The position numbers and the translations under genes were made by a program. Shown one piece after another: positions 27,414 through 34,299 of a stretch of 55,517 bases of DNA; within the stretch, counting starts at the first letter, position 1, and each line of letters starts with the position of its first letter. The notes beneath the pieces are model-generated. The model did no database searches. It worked only from the letters and a program-made list of their open reading frames with translations, and was not told where the DNA came from. The stretch is from Candidatus Parvarchaeota archaeon (GTDB taxonomy: Archaea > Nanobdellota > Nanobdellia > WJKC01), in contig JAFCFT010000005.1 in NCBI GenBank assembly GCA_017608505.1, forward strand, positions 1 through 55,517. Reading direction: 5' to 3'.

Positions 27414-29231
27414 ATGTGCGGTGTTATCCTTGTATATTCAAAAGAGCCCTTAAAAAAAGAAGATTTAAAATTTTTAGAGCTTAGAATTAAACACAGGGGG
27501 CAGGATAATACAGGCATTTGCACTCTTGCAGACAATTGCTTTCATATTTTAAAAGGCAAGTTCTTGCCAGAACCAGAATTTGACCTTGGAAATATTTTAG
27601 CAATGTCTGTAAGATACGCAACTTCTGGCGGAAAATCTTATTATGAATGGACTCCTTCTGTTTTTTCAGGAAATATCAACAATGTAAACCTGTCAGATAA
27701 AATTTCTGCTAATGATTCCACTGTTGTTCTCTTAAATGGAGAAGCGCAACATTATTGGATTGACAATTATTTAAATCAAAAAGGAGCAAATTACAAATTC
27801 AAAGCATCAAATGACACTGCCCGCTTGGCAGCCTTAATCCAATATTTAACTACTGAAAAAAAGTTTTCCCTTTCCCAAAGCGTTAAAAAAGTTCTTGCAA
27901 ATGTAAAAGGCGCATACTCAATTATTGTAATGAAGGGCAAAAAAGCTGTTGCAGCAAGAGGCATGCACGGCACTCGCCCGCTTGAACTCTTAATTACTGA
28001 CAAAAGCATCTGCCTTTCATCTGAAACGCAGGTTTTTGATTTATTTGACAAGCAATATCATCTTCATTTAATGAACAAAAATCCTGACGGCACATATCCA
28101 TATAATTTTGGATGGCGCAGAGTTTATCCAGGAGAATTAATTGAACTTGAAGAAGGCAGAGGCGTTGTCTTTTGCGATACAATAAGTAATAAAAACAAAG
28201 TTATTAAAAAACCATCTTACAAATACCCATATCAATGCATATTTGACCTTATTTATTTCGCGCATCCTACTGGCTATTGTTTTGGCATTCCTGTCATGAA
28301 ATTTAGAGGGAGGCTTGGCAAGTATTTGTCTCCTATTGATCCTGTTGTTGACGACCCTCTTGAAAATGTAATTATTTCTGGCGTGCCAAACAGCGGAAGA
28401 AATGCTGCAGTAGGATATGCTGACGAGCATCTGTACAATGGCCATAAATTCAAATTAAGAGAAGTTTTAATTGCAGTTCCAAACACATTTAGAACATTTA
28501 TTGAACCAAATCAAGACAGTCGCTTAAAACTTGCTTATTTGAAATATGTTGCAGCCTCTTACGTAGTTCCTGGCAAGGAGATTGTGATTATTGATGACAG
28601 TCTTGTTAGGAGCACTACTGCGCGTTTTATTCTTTCAGAACTGCTTGCCAAAGGTGCAAGACGGGTTCATTTTAAGCTTACAGCACCGCCTCTTAGATAT
28701 CCTTGCTATTACGGCATTGATATGAAAAATGATTCTGATTTTTTTGCCAAAGGAAAAACTGAAGAGCAAATTCTTGAAGGATTAATTGAAATGACAAATC
28801 ATACATTAAAAAAATGCGGGTTAGAGCCAATTGCTTCAAAAGACAACATAACCCTTGAGTACATGAAAATTGAGAATCTTGTGAAATGCGCTAACAGTTT
28901 TTATTTTGAGGATTACATGCACAAAAAATTTCCTTTATTAACTGAGTATGAAATTAAAAAAATATCTCGTCTTGCGCAAGATACTGTTTCATTAGACGCT
29001 CTTATTAACAAAGACAAAACTGCTTTGCAAGAATCCAAAGAAATTTTTGCTCAGAAAATCTTTGAAAGCGAGATAAAACCAACATCACTTCCATACAACC
29101 AATCAATAATTGACAGGGCTTTTGAAAAGCTTACCAAACAACGCTGGTGCCTAAGCTGTTTTACTAACAAACACCACACTTGCGTTAAAACATGCAAAAT
29201 CTGCGATAAGTGCGCAAAAGCATTTAAGTAA
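27414..29231 (+). CDS. purF: PurF-like amidophosphoribosyltransferase, extended form
   Basis: A 605-residue protein with an N-terminal class II glutamine amidotransferase domain (catalytic Cys2 after the initiator Met, then IKHRGQDNTG) and a phosphoribosyltransferase domain with the PRPP loop VIIDDSLVRSTT near residue 392. PurF makes phosphoribosylamine, the first committed purine step. It is about 100 residues longer than most PurF proteins and ends in a Cys-rich tail (CLSC, CVKTC, CDKC) that looks like a zinc or Fe-S site. No other purine gene is in the window. A related but different amidotransferase role is possible. Confidence 0.78.
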   Translation: MCGVILVYSKEPLKKEDLKFLELRIKHRGQDNTGICTLADNCFHILKGKFLPEPEFDLGNILAMSVRYATSGGKSYYEWTPSVFSGNINNVNLSDKISANDSTVVLLNGEAQHYWIDNYLNQKGANYKFKASNDTARLAALIQYLTTEKKFSLSQSVKKVLANVKGAYSIIVMKGKKAVAARGMHGTRPLELLITDKSICLSSETQVFDLFDKQYHLHLMNKNPDGTYPYNFGWRRVYPGELIELEEGRGVVFCDTISNKNKVIKKPSYKYPYQCIFDLIYFAHPTGYCFGIPVMKFRGRLGKYLSPIDPVVDDPLENVIISGVPNSGRNAAVGYADEHLYNGHKFKLREVLIAVPNTFRTFIEPNQDSRLKLAYLKYVAASYVVPGKEIVIIDDSLVRSTTARFILSELLAKGARRVHFKLTAPPLRYPCYYGIDMKNDSDFFAKGKTEEQILEGLIEMTNHTLKKCGLEPIASKDNITLEYMKIENLVKCANSFYFEDYMHKKFPLLTEYEIKKISRLAQDTVSLDALINKDKTALQESKEIFAQKIFESEIKPTSLPYNQSIIDRAFEKLTKQRWCLSCFTNKHHTCVKTCKICDKCAKAFK

Positions 29232-29250
29232 ACACACTTTATTTTTATTC

Positions 29251-29331
29251 ATGAAACACGCTGATCTTCATCTGCACTCCGAAGGGGTTTCACCCCTTTC
29301 GAAACCCCATTATGGAGGACATGGTCTATGA
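29251..29331 (+). other. Duplicated start of the EndoQ gene: 26-codon leader ORF with hairpin
   Basis: A second copy of the endonuclease Q start lies upstream of the intact gene. It encodes MKHADLHLHS, then continues through a 47-bp insert and stops at TGA 29329-29331, which overlaps the ATG of the intact gene (ATGA). The two copies differ mainly at synonymous positions (LHLHS is CTT-CAT-CTG-CAC-TCC here). The insert carries an 8-bp stem GGGGTTTC/GAAACCCC (29285-29309) and a GGAGG that serves as Shine-Dalgarno for the downstream gene. It could be a leader peptide or only a remnant. Confidence 0.75.
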
Positions 29332-30578
29332 AACTATACGCTGATTTGCATCTACACTCTCGTTATTCAAGAGCCACTAGCAAACAAATGAATGTCTTGG
29401 ACATGAGCAAGTATGCAAAATACAAAGGCCTTAATGTGTTAGGAACCGGCGACTTTACTCATCCTAAATGGCTCCAAGAACTAAAAGAAAGATTAACTCC
29501 AACTTCTGGCGGATTTTACGAGTATGACGGCACATACTACGTGCTTCAGGCAGAGGTGTCTAATATATACTCTCATTTAGGCAAAGTGAGAAAAGTGCAC
29601 CACGTAATTCTTGCGCCTGACTTTGAAACTGTTGATAAAATTAACCAAGCGCTTCTTAAATGGGGCAGGCTTGACTATGACGGCCGCCCAATTTTTGGCA
29701 AATCAAGTCAAGAGCTTGTTAAGACAGTAATGAACATTAATCCAATGTGTGAAGTCATCCCTGCGCATGCATGGACTCCTTGGTTTGGCGTCCTTGGAAG
29801 CATGAGCGGCTATGACAGCTTAAAAGATTGCTATGGCGAGCAAATGCATCATATTCATGCCATTGAAACGGGCCTTTCTAGCGATCCTCCAATGAATTGG
29901 CGCTTATCCCAATTAGATGAGTTTACTTTAGTGTCAAACTCCGACTCGCACAGCCCTTGGCCATATCGCATGGGAAGAGAATGCAATGTCTTTGATATAA
30001 ATCCTTCTTATAATGAGTTAATCAAAGCAATTAGAACCCGCAAGAATTTTTTAATGACGATTGAAATAAATCCTGCAATGGGCAAGTATCACTTTGACGG
30101 GCACCGCAACTGCTCTTTTTCTTGTTCTCCAAAAGAAGCTGAAAAATTAAATAATATATGTCCTGTGTGCAAGAGGCCTTTAACAATTGGCGTTGAACAC
30201 AGAGTCGAAGAGTTAGCTGACAGGCCTCCTGGTTTTAAGCCAGAGAACGCAGTTCCTTACATTGACTTGATACCTTTAATTGAAATTATTTCTAGAATTG
30301 CAGGCAAGGGAATGACTACGAAGAGCGTTTGGCAAGATTACATGTCTTGGATAAACCGCTTTGGAGACGAATTTAAAATTATGCTTGATGTTCCTGAGGA
30401 AAAGTTATTGGATTTTGACGAGCAAGTTGGCAAAGCAATTATTATGGTCCGAAATCGTCAAGTTAAAATTAAGCCAGGATTTGACGGCGAGTACGGCATG
30501 CCATTATTTGATGAAGGGGGAGTCCAAAATCCTGCAAGAAGAGTTGAAGCGCAGAGAGACTTAAAATCATTCTTTTAA
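29328..30578 (+). CDS. endoQ: Endonuclease Q (PHP domain, deaminated-base repair)
   Basis: A 416-residue protein with the PHP metal motif YADLHLHSRYS at the N-terminus, LGTGDFTH, later AHAWTPWFG and SNSDSHSPWP, and a zinc region (CSFSCSPKE, then CPVCKRPL) at about residues 262-285. This order and length match endonuclease Q of Thermococcales and other archaea, which nicks DNA 5' of uracil, hypoxanthine, xanthine or an AP site. The start at 29328 has a GGAGG 9 bp upstream. A diverged copy of the first ten codons precedes it, separated by a hairpin insert. Confidence 0.88.
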   Translation: MKLYADLHLHSRYSRATSKQMNVLDMSKYAKYKGLNVLGTGDFTHPKWLQELKERLTPTSGGFYEYDGTYYVLQAEVSNIYSHLGKVRKVHHVILAPDFETVDKINQALLKWGRLDYDGRPIFGKSSQELVKTVMNINPMCEVIPAHAWTPWFGVLGSMSGYDSLKDCYGEQMHHIHAIETGLSSDPPMNWRLSQLDEFTLVSNSDSHSPWPYRMGRECNVFDINPSYNELIKAIRTRKNFLMTIEINPAMGKYHFDGHRNCSFSCSPKEAEKLNNICPVCKRPLTIGVEHRVEELADRPPGFKPENAVPYIDLIPLIEIISRIAGKGMTTKSVWQDYMSWINRFGDEFKIMLDVPEEKLLDFDEQVGKAIIMVRNRQVKIKPGFDGEYGMPLFDEGGVQNPARRVEAQRDLKSFF

Positions 30579-30622
30579 CTTTAAGAAAAATTTATAAATT
30601 ATTTTCTTAAAAATCAAACTTC

Positions 30623-31288
30623 ATGAATAAGAAAATTATTAATTCGTTAATAGCAAATTACATAAGGGTTTTAGACCATGACAGCGAATTTGCCAGCACG
30701 TTTAAAGGCATCGAATCTATGTTGTGTTCAGTTCTAGAAAGCAATAATTTGACTCTTAGCAAAGTGCTTAAGAAATATCCTTTAGAAGTAGAAGATTATA
30801 AGATCTTAATTAGAAATAATGTGAGGGATAAAATATTAGACGAATTATCTTACCCTACTGAACGGATTTGTTTTTTATATGGCAGGTATTTTAGAAAGCG
30901 CGACTATAATGAATTAAGGATTTACGAGTTAGTTAATGCTGATGAGTTAAGAGATTTATTTGGTCAAGATGTTGTTACTTCAAGTTTGAATTTTTGCAGT
31001 TTTAACATAGACTACGAACTTATTAAAGAAAAACTAGCGTGGCATGCTAAAAACAAAATAATGCGTTTAGTAGGCGAGTTGCATACCCATAAAATTGAGC
31101 AAGGCCATTTTAAAGGGCCCACTTTAAGTGATGTTGGCAGGCAACCCCTTGGATTAATAGGCTTTGTTGCTTATCTCGATGGCAAGCTACGCATAATTCC
31201 ATACAGAAGAAAAGACACGCAAATTTACGAGTCAAAGCAAAGAGAAGAATATTATGCTAAAAAAGAGTCTCTTATTGAATTCTTTTAA
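30623..31288 (+). CDS. Protein of unknown function with JAMM-like motif
   Basis: A 221-residue protein. The N-terminal 130 residues are helical and lack recognisable motifs. The C-terminal part has IMRLVGELHTHKIEQGHFKGPTLSDV and then a strand-rich GLIGFVAYLDGKLRIIPYR. Glu-x(n)-H-x-H followed by S/T-x-x-D is the JAMM/MPN zinc site pattern; the spacing between the second His and the acidic residue is longer than usual. It could be a JAMM-type isopeptidase or peptidase, or a diverged fold. It is the only gene between EndoQ and aRF1, with a TATA-like TTTATAAATT just upstream. Confidence 0.4.
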   Translation: MNKKIINSLIANYIRVLDHDSEFASTFKGIESMLCSVLESNNLTLSKVLKKYPLEVEDYKILIRNNVRDKILDELSYPTERICFLYGRYFRKRDYNELRIYELVNADELRDLFGQDVVTSSLNFCSFNIDYELIKEKLAWHAKNKIMRLVGELHTHKIEQGHFKGPTLSDVGRQPLGLIGFVAYLDGKLRIIPYRRKDTQIYESKQREEYYAKKESLIEFF

Positions 31289-31328
31289 GCCATAAACCTT
31301 TAAAATCCCGTATATACTTTTCTTTCAC

Positions 31329-32426
31329 ATGCAACTTGAAAATGTTGACAAACACAAGTTGAAGAAGTTATTAAAAGAATTAAGCACGTACCGCGCTCGC
31401 CATACAGAGCTTATAAGCATATATGTTCCTGCTGACTTTAATATAAATGTTGTCCGAGACCAAATAGCTCAAGAAATAAGCACTGCTTCAAACATAAAAT
31501 CCAAAACAACACGCAAAAATGTCTTGGCAGCCCTTGACAAGGCGCTTACAGAACTGCGCTTTTACAAAACAACCCCGCCAAACGGGCTTGTTGTTTTTGC
31601 AGGAAATGTTTCCCAGACAGAGGGTCAGATGGATTTAAGGTCCTGGTCTTTTGAACCGCCTGAAAAACTGTCTGTCAGGCTGTATCGTTGCGACCAAGAG
31701 TTTATTTTGACGCCGCTTGAGGACATGATTGCTAGCAAGTATTCATATGGTCTTATTGTGCTTGACGACCATGAAGCAGTCATTGGCATACTGAGGGGCA
31801 AAGCAATAAAAGTTCTTAAAGAAATGACAAGCGTTGTTCCAGGCAAAATGAGGGCAGGAGGCCAGTCAAGCAAGAGGTTCCAAAGCGTGCGTAAAGAGAT
31901 GCAAAAAGACTGGTTCAACAGGGTAGGCCAGATATGCGTTGACTTGTTTTCTGGAATAGAAAACTTAAAAGGAATTCTTGTTGGAGGCGGCGGGCCTGTA
32001 AAAGAGATGTTTGTTGACGGCCCTTATCTTAAGCATTTGAAAAGCAAAGTCATCGCAGTTCAAGACATTGCTCATTCTGGAGAAGTTGCCTTAAACGAAC
32101 TTGTTGAAAAAAGCGAGGAGGCTCTTAAAGCAGAGGAAATTATGCATGAGAAAAAGCTTGTATTCGAGTTTCTTAATCATCTTGGCAAAGACGACGGCTT
32201 GGCAGTTTACGGAGAACGCGACGTATTAAAGGCGCTTGAAATGGGCGTTGTTGATATTTTGCTTTTAAGCGAAGAATTAGAAGATGATGTGATTGAAGTT
32301 TTCAAGCAAAAAGCAGAAGATTTTGGCACGCGCGTAGAGCTAATTAGCACAGACACCAAAGAAGGAGCTCAGCTTTATCAGCTCGGCGGCTTTGGAGCAA
32401 TCCTGAGATACAAAGTAAAAATTTAA
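31329..32426 (+). CDS. prf1: Peptide chain release factor aRF1
   Basis: A 365-residue archaeal/eukaryotic-type release factor. The stop-codon recognition motif NIKS is at residues 55-58, and the peptidyl-hydrolysis motif GGQ is at 177-179 within PGKMRAGGQSSKR. Domain 3 (from about residue 255) is present but shorter than in the usual 410-420-residue archaeal proteins, mainly because the mini-domain insertion is missing. It recognises all three stop codons and releases the finished protein. It has a TATA-like element about 30 bp upstream. Confidence 0.95.
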   Translation: MQLENVDKHKLKKLLKELSTYRARHTELISIYVPADFNINVVRDQIAQEISTASNIKSKTTRKNVLAALDKALTELRFYKTTPPNGLVVFAGNVSQTEGQMDLRSWSFEPPEKLSVRLYRCDQEFILTPLEDMIASKYSYGLIVLDDHEAVIGILRGKAIKVLKEMTSVVPGKMRAGGQSSKRFQSVRKEMQKDWFNRVGQICVDLFSGIENLKGILVGGGGPVKEMFVDGPYLKHLKSKVIAVQDIAHSGEVALNELVEKSEEALKAEEIMHEKKLVFEFLNHLGKDDGLAVYGERDVLKALEMGVVDILLLSEELEDDVIEVFKQKAEDFGTRVELISTDTKEGAQLYQLGGFGAILRYKVKI

Positions 32427-32430
32427 AAAA

Positions 32431-32936
32431 TTATTTCCACACTTTTCTTAGTTTAGCTATTGTTTCCTTTAATATGATGCTGGTTTCCTTAACATTTTTC
32501 TTAACTTTGTCCTTGTTTTCTTTTGCAGTATTTAATGCAAGTTTCATTGTAGTTCTTGTTAATTCTTGGAAGTCATTTGCCAGCCTTTTTATTTGCGGTA
32601 GCAATTCACATTCTTTTATTGATTTTGTAATTTTCACAATTTTGCTATTATTTTCTTTTAAAAAATCTCTTCCTTTCGGCGTTATACTGTAAACTTTTTT
32701 TCTCCTTTACGTTCGACTCGTATTAATCTTTGTTCTTCAAGCATTTGAAGTGTTGGATATATTGTTCCAGGACTTGGGCTGTAAAGGCCGTTAAATTTTT
32801 CTTTTATTTCGTTTATTATCTGGTAGCCGTGCATTGGCTTTTCTTCCAATACGCTAAGTATTAAGTACTTAATGTCTCCTCTGTCCATTAACACTTCCAC
32901 AATTTTACTTCCAACATTTATTAATCCTTTTATCAT
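32431..32936 (-). CDS. PadR-family regulator split by a -1 frameshift
   Basis: The first frame (ATG 32936) encodes the PadR winged helix (YLILSVLEEKPMHGYQI, then SPGTIYPTLQMLEEQRLIRVERKGEKK) and stops at 32682-32684 after 84 residues. The -1 frame continues the family sequence exactly at that point (VYSITPKGRDFLKE, then a Lys-rich helix) to a stop at 32431. A slippery heptamer A-AAA-AAG (32694-32700 on the plus strand) is in the phase needed for -1 slippage, giving about 168 residues. The break may be programmed, a true pseudogene lesion, or a sequencing error in the A7 run. PadR proteins repress small sets of genes in response to ligands. Confidence 0.7.
32694..32700 (-). other. Candidate -1 slippery heptamer A-AAA-AAG in padR
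   Basis: In the upstream frame the codons read GAA AAA AAG, so the heptamer has the X-XXY-YYZ phase of a classic -1 frameshift site. Slipping back by one base continues directly into the conserved PadR wing and C-terminal helix. The run contains seven A residues, so an indel in sequencing or evolution is the main alternative. Confidence 0.5.
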
Positions 32937-32943
32937 AATTCTT

Positions 32944-32955
32944 TCGATATATCGA
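32944..32955. promoter_or_regulatory. Palindrome upstream of padR, possible autoregulatory operator
   Basis: TCGATATATCGA is a perfect 12-bp palindrome starting 8 bp upstream of the first padR ATG. Its centre is TATA-like. If translation starts at the internal ATG 32888 instead, where the conserved PadR sequence begins (DRGDIKYLIL), the element is at a normal TATA distance. PadR dimers bind palindromes in their own promoters, so an operator overlapping the TATA box is plausible. Confidence 0.45.
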
Positions 32956-33005
32956 CAATGCTAAATAACTGGTTTGGAAATCTTTTTAAATTAGCATTTT
33001 TTCTT

Positions 33006-33023
33006 CAAATTTTAACAAATTTG
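33006..33023. promoter_or_regulatory. Inverted repeat in the histone gene leader
   Basis: CAAATTTTAACAAATTTG has 7-bp arms around TAAC. It lies just before the GGGGGG Shine-Dalgarno-like run and about 12 bp ahead of the histone ATG. A TATA-like TTTTTAAATTA at 32983-32993 suggests that transcription starts at the left arm. It may be an operator or simply AT-rich leader sequence. Confidence 0.35.
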
Positions 33024-33034
33024 GGGGGTTTTAA

Positions 33035-33262
33035 ATGAAAGAAGATGAAAACAAGCACTGCATCCAATTGGCTCCTATGGATAAGCTTTTACGCAGAGCA
33101 GGAGCTTACAGAGTTTCAAAAAGCGCCAAAGAAGCCTTAAGAAATTTGCTTGAAAATTATGCTATTGAAATTGGAAAAAAAGCTGTCAAGTTCGCGAAGC
33201 ACGCTAACAGGTCAACTGTTAAAGGTGTAGACATTGCGCTTGCTTCAAAAGTAGAGAGGTGA
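33035..33262 (+). CDS. Archaeal histone (HMf-like)
   Basis: A 75-residue histone-fold protein that dimerises and wraps DNA. The core has the expected order: APMDKLLRRAGAYRVSKSAKEALRNLLENYAIEIGKKAVKFAKHANRSTVKGVDIALA, given here only to position 13 onward in parts: RVSK before helix 2, and the RSTVKGVDI loop-strand of helix 3. It has an eleven-residue N-terminal extension and no tail at the C-terminus. The gene has a G-rich ribosome site (GGGGGG) 5 bp upstream. It is followed 6 bp later by aIF5A on the same strand. Confidence 0.93.
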   Translation: MKEDENKHCIQLAPMDKLLRRAGAYRVSKSAKEALRNLLENYAIEIGKKAVKFAKHANRSTVKGVDIALASKVER

Positions 33263-33268
33263 ATTAAT

Positions 33269-33697
33269 TTGAATGAACGAAAAATTGAAGACATCAATAA
33301 AATAAAAGTTGGAAGATACATTATTCATGAGAATGAAGCATACAGGGTGACTAGCGTTGCTCACAGCAAGGCTGGAAAGCACGGCCATGCAAAAGTAAGG
33401 CTTGAAGCAGTTTCTTTAATTGGCAACAAAAAAATAAGCATTGTAAAAGGAGGAGGCACAAAAATTGAAGTGCCTGTCATTGACAAAAGAACTGCTCAAG
33501 TGCTGACAATCAGAGAAGAAGTTAAGCAACAAGGCACTGAAACTATAAAAAAGAAAATTGCTAATGTCATGGACACTGAAAGCTATGAAACGTTTGACAT
33601 GGAAATACCGCCTGACTTGAATGTGCAAGAAGGTTCAGAAGTTATTTACTGGGATGTCATGGGCAACAAATTAATGCAGCAAGTTAAGAAAAGTTAA
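33269..33697 (+). CDS. eif5a: Translation factor aIF5A
   Basis: A 142-residue factor that relieves ribosome stalling. The SH3-like N-terminal domain carries the hypusine loop SKAGKHGHAK, with Lys37 as the modified residue; the C-terminal OB fold follows (FDMEIPPDLNVQEG). The start is TTG 33269: the ATG four bases later is out of frame, and GAGGTGA (33256-33262) is a good Shine-Dalgarno 6 bp upstream. That ribosome site overlaps the histone stop codon, so the two genes are translationally linked. Confidence 0.95.
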   Translation: MNERKIEDINKIKVGRYIIHENEAYRVTSVAHSKAGKHGHAKVRLEAVSLIGNKKISIVKGGGTKIEVPVIDKRTAQVLTIREEVKQQGTETIKKKIANVMDTESYETFDMEIPPDLNVQEGSEVIYWDVMGNKLMQQVKKS

Positions 33698-33723
33698 TAA
33701 TATCCACTTTTAATTATTTTTTT

Positions 33724-34299
33724 ATGAAGTTGTTACTTACATCTAATGGATTATCTAATAAAAACTTAATTAGGGCATTTAAGAGCTTATTTAACAAGCC
33801 ACTTAGTGAAGTTAAAGTATTGATGATCTCCACTGGTCCTATGACTGAAAAAATCAAGGGTTACATTAATGAAGCCAAGGAACCTCTTTTAAAGGCTGGA
33901 GTAGAAGATGCCAACATTGATGTTTTATACATGAGTAATCCGGAAGACATAAACTTTGACATTTATGATGTCATTTTTGTCTGCGGTGGCGATACTTGTC
34001 TTTACTTGAAATTAATTAGGGATTTGGGCTTAGATGAAAAGATAATCAAGCATGTGAAATCTGACAAAGTGTATGTTGGTGTTAGCGCCGGAAGTTATAT
34101 TGCCTGCCAGACTATTTGCTTAGCAGATTTTAATGGACTGGGTTTTATTGATTTTGTAATTAAAGTTCATTACACTCCTAAATTAAAAAACGCTATCAAG
34201 GAATTAAAGAAAAAATATAAGAGCTTGATTGTTCTCCGGGATGGGGAGGCGCTCTTAATTGATGGCAATAAAAAAGAGATTATTAACAAAATTACTTAA
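33724..34299 (+). CDS. Peptidase E-like protein (family S51)
   Basis: A 191-residue protein with the S51 glutamine-amidotransferase-like fold. VIFVCGGDTCLY is the conserved oxyanion-side motif, and the nucleophile elbow is GVSAGS (Ser121). A downstream Asp (D135) and the His of KVHYTPK (H149) are at the spacing of the S51 catalytic triad. Family members cleave N-terminal Asp-X dipeptides or process cyanophycin. The 3' end overlaps the convergent valS by 8 bp. A short T-rich stretch between aIF5A and this start (33711-33722) could end the upstream transcript. Confidence 0.85.
   Translation: MKLLLTSNGLSNKNLIRAFKSLFNKPLSEVKVLMISTGPMTEKIKGYINEAKEPLLKAGVEDANIDVLYMSNPEDINFDIYDVIFVCGGDTCLYLKLIRDLGLDEKIIKHVKSDKVYVGVSAGSYIACQTICLADFNGLGFIDFVIKVHYTPKLKNAIKELKKKYKSLIVLRDGEALLIDGNKKEIINKIT

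Noticed and set aside
32431..32637. A separate 68-residue basic helical gene
   Set aside because: Its frame is the direct continuation of PadR after the A7 run, starting with a GTG that has no ribosome site. It is better read as the second half of the regulator.
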